From positions 46,115-110,114 of the forward strand of contig JASANZ010002251.1 of NCBI GenBank assembly GCA_030849805.1: a stretch of 64,000 bases of DNA. The letters run 5' to 3'. Source of the stretch: Sergeia podlipaevii. Lineage: Eukaryota > Euglenozoa > Kinetoplastea > Trypanosomatida > Trypanosomatidae. The position numbers and the translations under genes are program-made. How positions within the stretch are numbered: the stretch's first letter is position 1; each line of letters opens with the position of its first letter. Of this stretch, positions 28,356-38,686 are shown one piece after another. Below the pieces are notes generated by a model. It did not search any database and was not told where the DNA came from. It saw only the letters and a list, made by a program, of their open reading frames with translations.

Positions 28356-28819
28356 GGGGCTTTATTGTGGGCTATCAAGAAAGGAGTTAAGATACAAGTT
28401 TATATACTGATAATGTCAATTTATTGTATTTTTATCACTTTTCTTTTTTCTGTGACTAGGCAATGGAAACTAAAAAGGTGTGTGTGCTACACTCTTTCTA
28501 TCCATGCATGCAACGGCGCTTTCGCTGTTACTGAATATTAAAAATAAAAGGCTTTCCTTATTTTAAAAAAAAAATGCGGGAGAAATGATTGTTTACGGGT
28601 ATGAGTGCAGATATTGATAATATTTTAATACGTAAGGAACAGATCATACACCTGACGAAATCTGCATGTACTCTATCCATACATATATATGGTCTTTCAT
28701 TCAAGAATATATATGTATTTAAGAAGCAAATGGTAAATCAAAACAACAACACCATCAAAAGGGTCAACGCGAAAGAAAGAGACGAGAGAAGAAATGACAG
28801 CCCTCCTCCCTCCTCCCTC
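28267..28819. other. Intergenic spacer
   Basis: It contains the leader of the fusion gene, including a long TA repeat, and the 3' UTR of the next gene. A candidate acceptor AG lies at 28372-28373, after a short CTTTCTT tract. Nothing else is recognised. Confidence 0.45.
28317..28351. repeat. (TA)17 microsatellite
   Basis: About 17 perfect TA units lie ~50 bases upstream of the fusion gene's ATG. If the AG at 28372 is the acceptor, the repeat is part of the 5' UTR. Confidence 0.9.
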
Positions 28820-31180
28820 TCACGCTGCCAATTGAAAAGAGAGCTCAGTCAAAGACGGCACCTTGCTCTTGCTCTTCCGCGTGTGCGAGCGCGAACTATC
28901 CACCGGTGAGCTGACAGTCTTGCTAGAGACAAAGGACACTGAAGCAGCGGTAGCCGCCACCCTACCGGCGCTCCCAGATTTCTCGCCTTGTGGCTCAGGA
29001 AGCGACAGCTGATGGCACAGAAAGTAGTACGCTAGCTGCGCAACGTGCCTGCACTTCTTCTCGCCCTTGTCAGTATAAAGCACCCTTTCAAAGGAACGTG
29101 GCGTGCAGGTACAGTCCAGCGCAGAGAGCATCACTGACTCATCCGCCATGAAAGACTCCCACGCATCTCCTACTTCCAAGCTAGCCATCACCAAAGGAAG
29201 AAAGTTCACAACAGCGGACACGCGTACGTACGTGCGCACAAAGCAGCTCACTTGATATTTCATGTACCCCTGACTCGCACACATATACCCGGAAAGGTAG
29301 TCATTCCCGCTGAAGCGTACAACGTTCACGGCAGTGGTCCACACGTCTGGAGTGAAGAAACGCGTAAGGTACTGATAGAGACGACTTTGGCAGTGGGGAG
29401 AGAACATGATGCGGGGTGGTCTTGCAGCTAGCACTCGGCCCTCACGCGAGCTTGCGGGAGCAAAGACGCACGCCTGATTGGCTGCGGGGCGGACCAGGCC
29501 GTACAGCAGCCCAAGCGGCCGTTGCTTCTGATCTTGTAAAGAAAGCAAAGAATGAGGGTGGTGTACGGCCGTCGTGTTGACGTGATGGAGAATGACCGCA
29601 GGGCGGCGAGGACGGAGAGCGAGGGCACGTGCAAGGCCATTCCATCGGCACAACTGATCAAAGACACTCTCGCTCAGCATCTCCACGCACACCGACGGCG
29701 ATGGCGGCGTTACCACAGTTGGCACTGAATAAAATAGTGCATTACTACTTGCACCTCCTCCCTCATGACGGCCAGCTCCATCCACTCTCCTCCAGCTAGA
29801 GAGCAGCGCAGCACATGCGGAGACACCTGACATAATCTGCGCCTGTGGCAGCAGTGCATCCTGCATCGCTTGCTTGCCTACAGCGGTAGTGTACACGCCC
29901 ACGCTGGCATCTGGATTGATACAAAAAGCGCGGCAGACATGAGATATGATGACCCCTAGTCTGCTTTGCTGTGAAACCGGAGAGGCCGATAAAGAAGATG
30001 CCAGCCGGGAACAGCACACAGCGAACAGTGGAAGTATAAGCGCATTCTCAACGTAGGAGCGCTGCACCCATGACATGAGGAGCGGCCTCACTGCATCAAT
30101 GCGGTGAAGCACAAATACAATGAGCCTCTTGCCCTTTGCATTTTCGTCCTGTGCAGAAGCTGCGGCAAACGACGAGTTCACCAGGCTGGACCATTCCACC
30201 AAGAGCTGGCGCAGCTTCTCGCTTCTTCCATCTAGCGGCTCACTATCGGCAGTGCCTTGCGGAGGTACTTCTACAAAAAGGCACGATTGCTGAGGCGGGC
30301 AAGGCGTAATAGGCAGCAAGAGAGGAGAGGTTCTAAGAAGTGGAGAGGAGGCTGCTGGCGTTGTCGCTGCTATCTTGCTTTGGGGTTTGCGAGCTCGTCT
30401 TGTCGCTTTGGTAGCAGCATTTATGAACGCAAGATCACTCAAGGGAACGTCATCGCCAATGAGGACCTTCTGCGTATCCTTGGATGCCTTTAAATGTTCA
30501 GTGTAATAAACCGCTAGTGGAAGATCATCCTCGTCCTCATTGCTTGAGTGCAAGCACTGATCCTCCGGCTTTCTTTTCCTTGTCTTCTTCTTCTTCTTCG
30601 CCGGCTCCCGAGTAGCACTTGGAATACCTGGCTGGGAAATTACCTGCGTGGGTGTACCGCTCGCAAAGGACTGTGTTGCTTTACCATCGGTTCCTTTCTT
30701 ATTTTTCTGCTTCCGGGTCGTTGAGGAACCTTGAAGTAAAAAATCATGTCGATCCATAAAAGGATTCAGTACTTGTTTATCCCCCTCTACAATGCCCTGA
30801 AGGAGCTGAAGAGAGTTAGATAGGTGGTACAAGTCTTCGCTGGACATGTTGCGGCCACGCTTGCGGCTCCGCGGTTTCTTGCCTGTACCGTTGCTGCCGC
30901 TGGTCTGAGAGCTTAGTGGACGTGTGCTAAGACTATTAACAGAGGTGCTCTTCGAAGGAAGGAGAGCATCCTCAGTACTTTCGGCGGCGGCAATGACATT
31001 GGAGAAGCTCATACTGTCACTGTCATCATCCTCCCCACCGCCGCCATTGAATGGGGCAGCAGGGGCTTGGGATGAAACCTCCGGTGCTGTCTCCAGTAGA
31101 TTGCCACATCGCTGCTCGTTCATTCCTTTCTGCCTCTCTTCATGAAAAGGTAAAATAGAAATTAAATTGCTACTAAACAT
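28820..31180 (-). CDS. Large basic/Ser-rich protein of unknown function
   Basis: The product has 786 residues; an alternative start is Met20 at 31123. I do not recognise it. The N-terminal ~250 residues are low-complexity with several nuclear-localisation-like basic clusters (KKPRSRKRGR at ~103-112, KKKKKTRKRK at ~195-205), so a nuclear location is likely. The C-terminal ~450 residues look folded, with hydrophobic strands and helices: KRLIVFVLHRIDAVRPLL near ~370, PAVILHHVNTT near ~560, and YLTRFFTPDVW / RFSGNDYLSGYMC near ~635-660. The FVLHRID strand superficially recalls a Walker B strand of ORC-type AAA+ proteins. However, no Walker A is visible, so an ORC-like assignment is only a weak guess. 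There is no TM segment or signal peptide. The gene lies between the fusion GTPase and the ABC transporter. Confidence 0.7.
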   Translation of the reverse strand: MFSSNLISILPFHEERQKGMNEQRCGNLLETAPEVSSQAPAAPFNGGGGEDDDSDSMSFSNVIAAAESTEDALLPSKSTSVNSLSTRPLSSQTSGSNGTGKKPRSRKRGRNMSSEDLYHLSNSLQLLQGIVEGDKQVLNPFMDRHDFLLQGSSTTRKQKNKKGTDGKATQSFASGTPTQVISQPGIPSATREPAKKKKKTRKRKPEDQCLHSSNEDEDDLPLAVYYTEHLKASKDTQKVLIGDDVPLSDLAFINAATKATRRARKPQSKIAATTPAASSPLLRTSPLLLPITPCPPQQSCLFVEVPPQGTADSEPLDGRSEKLRQLLVEWSSLVNSSFAAASAQDENAKGKRLIVFVLHRIDAVRPLLMSWVQRSYVENALILPLFAVCCSRLASSLSASPVSQQSRLGVIISHVCRAFCINPDASVGVYTTAVGKQAMQDALLPQAQIMSGVSACAALLSSWRRVDGAGRHEGGGASSNALFYSVPTVVTPPSPSVCVEMLSESVFDQLCRWNGLARALALRPRRPAVILHHVNTTAVHHPHSLLSLQDQKQRPLGLLYGLVRPAANQACVFAPASSREGRVLAARPPRIMFSPHCQSRLYQYLTRFFTPDVWTTAVNVVRFSGNDYLSGYMCASQGYMKYQVSCFVRTYVRVSAVVNFLPLVMASLEVGDAWESFMADESVMLSALDCTCTPRSFERVLYTDKGEKKCRHVAQLAYYFLCHQLSLPEPQGEKSGSAGRVAATAASVSFVSSKTVSSPVDSSRSHTRKSKSKVPSLTELSFQLAA

Positions 31181-32033
31181 AGTCTACTCAACCGCAGCTG
31201 CTTCGGTGCCTCTATTAGGATATTCTTATCTAGCTATGTATCTCTCTCTGTGTATGTTTATGTGTATATGTTGCGCGCCTGTGATGGCGATGTGATCTAC
31301 TCTATAAAATTCTGTTTTACTCAATGTGATGAGAACTGAGTTTTAAACAACAAAGAAAAGATAAGAGAAAACCAGAGGGCACTATTTCTCTAGTGCATTC
31401 TGCACTACAAAAGCATCAATGTTCTTTTTTTTGTATGATATACGTATCACAAAGAATACATGGCTCTGAGAGGAGGGGGAGAAAATGGCTCATCAGCGCA
31501 TCTTGAGTTGGCCCAGTATCCAGGATAACACGTCTCAAACTTTGCGCCGAACTCAGTGTGCAAGTCATGTATGCGAAAATTAAGACGACGTGATTAGCTT
31601 TATTTACTCATTTATATGCTTCTCTGAGCGATGTTATTGATTTAACATGTGAAAATGACTTTTTTTTTGTTTCGGACAGTGTAGGTGCCCATCATTGCAT
31701 GAGAGTAGTAACATAATACCGCTCCCTTTGAGAATGATGTGCACGATCAAGCAATGGTAACGAGAAAGACAGAAAGCAGAACAGCAATGGCCACCGCCTC
31801 CCTCCTCCTCCTCTCCTCTCACTCTTTCAGAAACAACCGTATATCAATTATAGCATCAGTAGTGTAACTTGCAATGATAATAATAATAATGATATAGCAG
31901 AAGAGAGAATGTCCGCTTTTCGACTTTCCTCTCACCCAACACGCATAAAGAGAGCTGACAATGTGAATAGAGAAACAAAAGAAAAGAAAGAAGAGCAGAA
32001 AAGGAGAAATGTCTAGCGCTACTTTTCTCCCTC
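31181..32033. other. Intergenic spacer
   Basis: It holds the leader of the unknown protein gene and the 3' UTR of the ATM1-like transporter gene. It is AT-rich with short A/T runs and an ATA repeat at ~31875-31892. No gene or RNA is recognised. Confidence 0.5.
31336..31379 (-). promoter_or_regulatory. Predicted trans-splice acceptor for the unknown basic protein gene
   Basis: A C/T-rich tract (~31351-31379, minus strand) is followed by AG at 31336-31337. The 5' UTR is 155 nt to the first ATG. Confidence 0.4.
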
Positions 32034-34568
32034 TCATTTCTTCTTCTCCGCGTCCTGCCGCTGTGTCTTCGTCGAAGACTCGGCGGGGGTCTTTTCAGCA
32101 TTGCGGCGGTCGCGGAGTTGCTGGAACCACATCTCCGAGTACAAGCCGCCGCGTGCAATGAGCTCATAGTGGGTGCCCTGCTCCGCAAGCCCACCCTTCC
32201 CGTCAAGAACGAAGATAATATCCGCCTCCCTCACGGTAGTGAGTCGATGAGCAATGAGGATAATCGTCCGCGGTGTGCCGCGTTGCGAGGCGTTCTTGAG
32301 TGTCCGCATCACGTTCAACTCCGTTGTGCTATCCAGTGCTGAAGTGGCTTCATCCGCGAGCAAAATAGGCGAATCCTCAAGAAGCACGCGAGCAATTGCC
32401 ACTCGCTGCTTCTCTCCGCCAGATAGCTTCAAGCCCCGCTCTCCCACAGGGGTGTCATAGCCCTCGCTCATCCGACTCACAGTGTCGTGCAAACTGGCTT
32501 TCTTGGATGCCTCAAGCACCTCTTCATCCGTCGCGTTCATGCGTCCATATAAAATGTTGTACTTGACAGACTCGTTGAAGAGCACCGTGTCTTGAGGAAT
32601 AACACCTATGCACTCACGCAAGCTTGGCAGCTGCAGATCCTGCAGCGGCTGCCCATCAAAGAGAACCTCGCCTGACGCCGGATCGTAGAAGCGGAAGAGA
32701 AGACGAAAGATGGTGCTCTTACCGCTGCCAGAAGGGCCCACAAAGGCCACCGTCTTGCCGCCAGGGATGGTGAGAGAAAGGTTGGCGAGAATGGGTCGGT
32801 CCACCTCCGTCTTATAGGTGAAGGAGACGTTCCTCAGCTCGATGGTGCCGTTGCGGTAGACGTACGGCTTGGCGTCCTCCCGCTCAACGACCTTTGGATT
32901 TTGATCCAGCAGCGCAATCATAGCCTGCATGTTCTGCGTGGAAGCCTGCACTTCGCGGTAGATCATGCCCAGATAGCTCAAGGGCATGTACAGTTGCATC
33001 AGCAGCGCATCCACGAGCACCAGGTCACCCACCGTCATCGCCCCCGACAATACACCGCACGTTGCAAAGTACAAACTCATTACGCCTGCTACGGCAAAGA
33101 TAAACTGCTGGCCAAAATTGAGCACTGCCATCATTTGATCTAGCACAACGAGTTGGTTGTTCATCTTGGTCGTCTCGGTGCTGATGCGGGCTGATTCATA
33201 CTTTTCCGTGCCAAAGTACTTGACGGTTTCAAAGTTAAGCAGAGAATCCACAATCAAGCCACCCACGCGGCTGTCAAGGTTGTTGTACCTCGCACGGTAC
33301 TTCGATCGCCAGTTAGTCACCGCGAGCGTCCAGGCCACATAGGAAGCGACAGCCACAACGGCAATTACAATAAATTGAGGTCCTGCCTGGGTCTGCAGTG
33401 CAGTACACACTAGCGCCATCTCAAACGCGGTAGGGCCAACCATAAAGAGTAGGGAGTAGGCTAGCGTCCAGAAAGCCCGGCTACCACGATCTAAATCTTT
33501 GCTAAGAACGCCCGTCTCACGATTCAAGTGGAACGTGAGGTCAAGACAATGCAACTTGTTGAACATCTCCATAGCTAGCGTAGTCGAGGCGTGCCCGCCA
33601 ACGGGGGCAAACAGCACCGTCTTCAGCTCCTCCACTACAGACGTGGTGATGCGGCAAATGCCATAGGCAGCCACACAACCAAACACGCCGATGCCAACTG
33701 GGCCAATGGTGGTGACCGCAGCTGTAGTCGCCGTAGCTGGAGCGAGAGCGTCAACGATGGCTTTAAACCAGAACGGAACCGCGATCTTGAGCACTTTAGC
33801 TGTCAGCACACACGCAACGCTGCCCACGACAAGCACCTTGATCTTGGTCTGGCCCTTTGGCCACAGATGCTCCCAGACCTTTGAAAGAACACGCTGGACA
33901 GGAATATCAGAGGGATTCTCGGAGATGAAAATGCCATCGCGACGCTCTTCGCCTGCTGCTTCGTCGCCCTGAAAGATATTCGCAGCTAAACTCACCTTCA
34001 CACTAGTCGTTGGAGACGCGTCTAAACTTGCATTCCCAGTGGTTGGTGCCGCTTGCGAGGTTCCGGTCTCCTTCATTTTAACCGCAGCCGCAGCGGCAGC
34101 AGCAGCAGCCTCGCCCTCAGTGCTTGGGGAAGGCTGATACTCCATCGTGGTTGCCTTCCTCACCGACTCCGCCTCCTCTGCAGTGAGAGACACCATAGTC
34201 CCAGTTGAGGTTGACACCGTCTCACTGGACTCCTCCTTGCTGCCAACGCTGATTCTACCTGTCTCAACTTCTGAGGCTGCTCCGATCTTCACCTCGACCT
34301 CGGAGGCTACCGGGGAAAAGGCGCTAGTGTGTACTTTGCCTGGGCCACCACCTGGAATGACAGGCTTCCGCAATGACGGTGTGGCACTACACACAAGGAA
34401 TCTTTGCTGAGTCCACAGCGTGGTGGTCCGTTGAGGCAAGGGCAAGGTGCTCATCAAGGATGATGGCAAAGACTGACGTGTGCATGCCAACATGCGGGCG
34501 AGGGAAGTCGGCACGCAGCAAACACCGCGCATAATGTTAGATGTGCAGAAAGTTCTAGAGCGCCGCAT
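32034..34568 (-). CDS. ATM1/ABCB7-type mitochondrial ABC half-transporter
   Basis: This is a half-size ABC exporter of the mitochondrial inner membrane. The family exports glutathione-linked sulfur species needed for cytosolic Fe-S proteins, and related Leishmania ABCB proteins are linked to haem and Fe-S metabolism. The product has 844 residues. The N-terminal ~35 residues are Arg/Ser/Cys-rich without acids (presequence-like; Met13 at 34532 is an alternative start). A low-complexity Ser/Thr/Glu/Ala linker runs to ~200. The six-helix membrane domain spans ~240-530 with the family hallmark LNFETVKYFGTEKYE. The nucleotide-binding domain has Walker A GPSGSGKST (~608), Q-loop VIPQDT, signature LSGGEKQR (~713), Walker B ILLADEATSALD (~733) and the H-loop IAHRLTT (~773), all intact. 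The long linker before the membrane domain is unusual. Confidence 0.9.
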   Translation of the reverse strand: MRRSRTFCTSNIMRGVCCVPTSLARMLACTRQSLPSSLMSTLPLPQRTTTLWTQQRFLVCSATPSLRKPVIPGGGPGKVHTSAFSPVASEVEVKIGAASEVETGRISVGSKEESSETVSTSTGTMVSLTAEEAESVRKATTMEYQPSPSTEGEAAAAAAAAAVKMKETGTSQAAPTTGNASLDASPTTSVKVSLAANIFQGDEAAGEERRDGIFISENPSDIPVQRVLSKVWEHLWPKGQTKIKVLVVGSVACVLTAKVLKIAVPFWFKAIVDALAPATATTAAVTTIGPVGIGVFGCVAAYGICRITTSVVEELKTVLFAPVGGHASTTLAMEMFNKLHCLDLTFHLNRETGVLSKDLDRGSRAFWTLAYSLLFMVGPTAFEMALVCTALQTQAGPQFIVIAVVAVASYVAWTLAVTNWRSKYRARYNNLDSRVGGLIVDSLLNFETVKYFGTEKYESARISTETTKMNNQLVVLDQMMAVLNFGQQFIFAVAGVMSLYFATCGVLSGAMTVGDLVLVDALLMQLYMPLSYLGMIYREVQASTQNMQAMIALLDQNPKVVEREDAKPYVYRNGTIELRNVSFTYKTEVDRPILANLSLTIPGGKTVAFVGPSGSGKSTIFRLLFRFYDPASGEVLFDGQPLQDLQLPSLRECIGVIPQDTVLFNESVKYNILYGRMNATDEEVLEASKKASLHDTVSRMSEGYDTPVGERGLKLSGGEKQRVAIARVLLEDSPILLADEATSALDSTTELNVMRTLKNASQRGTPRTIILIAHRLTTVREADIIFVLDGKGGLAEQGTHYELIARGGLYSEMWFQQLRDRRNAEKTPAESSTKTQRQDAEKKK

Positions 34569-35446
34569 GATAACCTTGACAACCCACTTGTATGTATGTA
34601 TGTATGTATATGTTCACGTGCAGTATTGTGCACAGATTTCAATATCTATGTGCTATTGTTGATAGAGAAAAAAAGTTGCTATACTTAAAAAAGAAAAAAC
34701 CCGGTTCTGGACCAGTCCCGCCCTTTAGATGCGTAAAAGAGACTTTGCTCTTCGCTTATTATGGCCCTTGTCACACTTTGTTATCAAAAATGCTGCTGTA
34801 GACCGGAAGGTCAATATTCTCAAAAAAAAGAAAATTTAAGCGCACTAAAAAAAAGACAAAGCAGCAAAAAAAAAAGGAAAAAGGGAAAAGTTGTAGCGTC
34901 CTAACGGTACTACTTATCGCCACGGAAAAAAAAAAATGAAGGCGTACACTTTCACAGCAACAAACAAAATATATTGATTTGTCGCGTACCGAAATATGCA
35001 GCTGCAGAAACAATCAAAAAAAAAAAATCACTATCTTTGTTTTTTTTTTTTAAAAAAAAAGATCATCGAAAGGAAGAGAAGAAGAAAAAAAAATGAAGGT
35101 ACCGCACAGCAATCAAAAATGATTCCTACTAGCACAAGAAAAGGCTCCAAGCGGCAGCCAGCGCAATATGAATGTGAAAAAGGGCGGGCCACCTCTGCGC
35201 ATGATGTAAATATGTAGTTGTAGTATCATTATATATGTGTAACATATGCAAACATTCCCTGTGGTACAGGAAGAAAAAAAGAAACTGATAGCACAACTAG
35301 CAGCGTAAAAAAAAAAAAAACTCATCAAGGAAAAAAAAATACAATAACAACAATAAACGCTTTAAAGAAGGATCATTAATCACCAAATCAGAATGCATCG
35401 TGAACTTCAAAAGAGTAAAACAAAAAGGATGAAAAAGGAATGCCCT
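34569..35446. other. Intergenic spacer
   Basis: It contains the ATM1-like gene's leader and the 3' UTR of the SIZ-like gene. It includes a TATG repeat at ~34589-34610 and very A-rich sequence at ~34800-35360. No gene is supported. Confidence 0.5.
34653..34674 (-). promoter_or_regulatory. Predicted trans-splice acceptor for the ATM1-like gene
   Basis: CTTTTTTTCTCTATC (minus strand) leads to AG at 34653-34654, giving an 84-nt 5' UTR. A second tract just upstream (~34686-34700) offers an alternative AG at 34685-34686. Confidence 0.4.
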
Positions 35447-37300
35447 CTAGTGAGGAGTGAGCACAACCCTGCTGTTGCTGCTGTGCTGGGTCTGAAACTG
35501 GGTGTTATGCCATGACTGCGTCGTGGCTGCCCGACGGCGTGGAATGCGGAAAAGCGGGGGTATCATCATGCCATCGAAGTCATCGAGTGACGCACCACAC
35601 GCAACACGTTGGCAACACGCCTCGAGAAAGTCAATCTCAAAGCGAGAAAGTGGCATTGTCGTCACCCATATGCCCCTCGCTGGCCGGCGATACGCATGTG
35701 CTGCGGTGGTGAGGGAGGCAGACGGCCGTGGAGCGTACTCGTCCCGCAAAAAGAGGGTGCGTTGAAATCCAGCTCGAAACAAATACGCTGAAGCGACGTC
35801 CATTCCATGCAAGATGACAGTGTCATCTGGGGTAAGCTCGATGCTGACGCCGGGGGACTGCTCAAAGCGGCGGATAAGAGTCCACTGTTCCCTTGTGGTT
35901 TGCCCACACTGCTCACACGACCCCGATACAGCGCCGTCCTCACCCTTGAGCAGAGTTGCCCCACACTGAGTGCAGTGTAAAACCCATAATCGCACTTGAC
36001 TGGGCAAGGCACGACCCTGGCGACCTTCAACATAGTGTACCACTACCACCCCACTGTCTCCTTGTGAGGAGGGTACTTGTGAAGCCTGCACGCCGTGGTC
36101 ACTGACCAGGCCCGCCTCCTCCTCTTCAGTCCCCTCCAGCCGACCCTGCCCCTCCTGCAAGGCGGCTGAGGCCAGTGCATTCTCAAGTTTCACTGACATC
36201 ATAGATCCCCCTGAGCTTAATGAAGGAGTGGGGGTATGAGACAAGAGCGGTGGCGCTGGCATCGGGCCGTCCAGGCTAGCGCCATTGCTAACAATAGTAT
36301 ACGCCTCCTCTACCATCGACCGCGGCCGCTTCTTCCCGAGCACACCAGAGATGCTGGAGCCCGCTGCAACCGACACTGCCCCACCAACACCATCGTCGTC
36401 GTCCACCACAACATCGCCGAGATAGTTTTCATAGTCCTCTTGCGTCCCGTCCACCACCTCCATCACAACCTCCTCGCGCTTCCTCTCTCTGGCTGCATCC
36501 GCGTTGCGGTAGTTACCATCCGCATCAAGTGCCACTAAGTGGGTGCCCGAGGGCATATTCGCAATCACCGTTAGCATCCACAAGTCTACTTCGAGAGACG
36601 AGGCGGCTACACGCTGCTCGCACACAGGACAGGGTCCCTTGGGATCTCGCAACGAACGGTATTTGTCAAGCAGCACCATCCACGAGTCCAAGTCACAGCA
36701 CTGTACGTGACGGCAGTCGCGGCTGCGAACGGGACAGCGAACAGGAAGGCGCGAGTATGGACAGCTGAGTGAGAATTCTACGGTGGACACTAGAAGTTCA
36801 TCATCGCTGTTTTCGTTCTCATTATAGCTGCTGCTGCCTCCGCCTCCACCGACAGTACCAGAGCGACTGTGGCGATGATTTGGTGTTGACTCTGAAGCAG
36901 TCCCGTTGGGTGCGCCAAATGCAATGGAGAGGACTCGCTGATGGTGCTCCTTTAGCTTCGCGAGACCTTCTCTGCTGCCGCTAGAAGGACCCAGCTCTTC
37001 TAGTTCCGTCATGATACGCTGTCGCACGTCCTGCAGCACGCTAGAGTACGCATTTGCCGGCGCCGGTGCTGCCGTCTCCTCTCTAGAGTGACTCGAGCTA
37101 TTGTAGTGCGATTGACCCGCATTCAAGTTCTCCGGCGGAGCAATGCGAAACCCATACCCACCGCCGCCACTTCCACCTCCACCTCCGCGGTGTGCGGAAG
37201 CTGCATCAAAAAAGCTAGCTATAGAGAACCCTTTCCGACCTCGTCCTCGCTCAGGGAGAGCTTGCCGACTTGCTCCACGCGATCCTCCCTTTGGGGGCAT
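35447..37300 (-). CDS. SIZ/PIAS-type SUMO E3 ligase (SP-RING/MIZ finger)
   Basis: SP-RING ligases promote SUMO transfer from Ubc9 to substrates, mostly nuclear. The product has 617 residues. The SP-RING lies at ~171-232: FSLSCPYSRLPVRCPVR, then CRHVQCCDLDSW, then CPVCEQRV. This matches the family layout of a Cys, a Cys-His-Cys group and a CPxC pair, followed by the typical DLWM helix. The N-terminus is basic and Gly-rich (PPKGGSRGASR), and no SAP domain is seen. A second CxxC...CxxC group (CTQCG ... CEQCG, ~440-465) looks like a zinc ribbon, which is not a usual part of PIAS proteins. The middle is acidic and Ser-rich. A SIZ-type SUMO ligase is known in T. brucei. The start is the ATG at 37300, which lies 54 nt below the acceptor; the frame further upstream (37360) begins with TTG. 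Confidence 0.82.
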   Translation of the reverse strand: MPPKGGSRGASRQALPERGRGRKGFSIASFFDAASAHRGGGGGSGGGGYGFRIAPPENLNAGQSHYNSSSHSREETAAPAPANAYSSVLQDVRQRIMTELEELGPSSGSREGLAKLKEHHQRVLSIAFGAPNGTASESTPNHRHSRSGTVGGGGGSSSYNENENSDDELLVSTVEFSLSCPYSRLPVRCPVRSRDCRHVQCCDLDSWMVLLDKYRSLRDPKGPCPVCEQRVAASSLEVDLWMLTVIANMPSGTHLVALDADGNYRNADAARERKREEVVMEVVDGTQEDYENYLGDVVVDDDDGVGGAVSVAAGSSISGVLGKKRPRSMVEEAYTIVSNGASLDGPMPAPPLLSHTPTPSLSSGGSMMSVKLENALASAALQEGQGRLEGTEEEEAGLVSDHGVQASQVPSSQGDSGVVVVHYVEGRQGRALPSQVRLWVLHCTQCGATLLKGEDGAVSGSCEQCGQTTREQWTLIRRFEQSPGVSIELTPDDTVILHGMDVASAYLFRAGFQRTLFLRDEYAPRPSASLTTAAHAYRRPARGIWVTTMPLSRFEIDFLEACCQRVACGASLDDFDGMMIPPLFRIPRRRAATTQSWHNTQFQTQHSSNSRVVLTPH

Positions 37301-37354
37301 ACAGTAGAAACCAACTAAATTCCACGCGTGTAACTGCTCCAATTTAATGATGCA

Positions 37355-37382
37355 CTCCAAAAAAAAAAAAACAGAAGAGATA
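37355..37382 (-). promoter_or_regulatory. Predicted trans-splice acceptor for the SIZ-like gene
   Basis: CTCTTCTGTTTTTTTTTTTTTGG (minus strand) leads to AG at 37355-37356. The predicted 5' UTR is 54 nt, and the site fixes the ATG at 37300. Confidence 0.55.
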
Positions 37383-37969
37383 TGAGTCTCCTCTCACACA
37401 ATTTAAGAAAAAAAAAACGAGAAATGAATTTATGTATGTGAAGATTCAACTGTCTATGAACCTGAAGACCCTCCCCTGCTTCACCAGTTATCTATGAATC
37501 TCTAGAACTAGAGGCAACTATGCCTAGAGTACTCAATGAAAGACCCTTTGCTGTGCTTCGCCTGTAGTGCACGCACACACAAAAAGGTGGTAAGAAACAC
37601 CTGTGCGTTCCACTCACGCTGATGCACACACACACACAAAAAAAAGAGTATGTACAAGTGAATGCACCACAAGAAAGGGAGAAAGAGAGATCGAAGTGAA
37701 GAGGGGTAACGCACACATCTTGGATGGGGAGAGAGAGAAAAGAAATAGTGATAAACACACTATTTAACTTTTGTATAGAGAACACTCAGTCAGCAAAGCA
37801 GCATATTCCTGTGTGTCCGACACACACACACAAAACAAAAAAAAAAAATAGCATTTGTATATAGTGCAAACAACATTTGATAAGGAAAAGGGAAGAGGAA
37901 AAAAGAAACGATGTGCATCGCCAGGATGCTTTCGTTGAAAGGCTCTGTGAGAAAATTGTGTAAAGAATA

Positions 37970-38006
37970 TATAAATATATAAATATATAAATGTATAAAT
38001 ATATAG
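37970..38006. repeat. (AAATATAT)n-type repeat
   Basis: Several imperfect 8-base AT units in the spacer left of the small membrane protein gene. Confidence 0.8.
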
Positions 38007-38686
38007 ATATAGAACAGTTGGATAGCAGTTGTGCAAATCTCGCCCCCCCCCCTCCTCCGCATCCAGCGCAACACGGTATAGCCATGGTGCGTGCGTTGCG
38101 CGTTCACTCACCAGCATATATACTAGCTATGTGGCAGTAGTGTGCAAGCATATAGCATCAAAAAAAAATGCAATAAAACCAGATAAATGGCGCTTGTATG
38201 TATCAAGGCGTCCTCGACTTCCGCTCATGCCTCACAGACCAATAGATAAAAAGCAACAAAAAAAAAAGTAGGAGCAAATTCCTTTCCTTGAAGTAGCAGT
38301 GATAGGCTCATGCGCAGGACCTCTTGTTGTTGTGCAGCATACCCATATGTCCATACTATAGTATGTCCCCTGCTATTGCGGCCTCATTTCTTTCTTGGTT
38401 TGCCTCTGTTGTTCTACTACTCCTGATATTTTACTAAAAAAAAAGTCATCTTGATGCTGAATGCGTATGTGTGTTCACGTGTGTATGTGGGCACACTTGA
38501 GCTTTGCTCGTATGTTGTTCGCTTTTGTTTCCTATATTTTTTTGACACATACTTTTTTGTGGAGGCAATCAAAGCGTGCCAAAGTAGAAAATGCATCGTG
38601 GCATATCCTTTTCGCTTGCCATTGCTAGTGCTGTCGTGCATCACGAACAGTGACTCTTGTTTTTTGTATGCTCCCTGCATGCGAAT

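Larger units (their letters stand above)
37301..38686. other. Long intergenic spacer
   Basis: It carries the SIZ leader and a long 3' UTR of the small membrane protein gene. It includes CA tracts at ~37623-37638 and ~37816-37832, an AAATATAT-type repeat at ~37970-38006 and a C10 run at ~38043-38052. Open frames are low-complexity. Confidence 0.5.

Noticed and set aside
31486..31570. Searched by eye for tRNA-like A and B boxes in the larger spacers, including here
   Set aside because: No GGTTCGAATCC-type B box or cloverleaf was found in any spacer.
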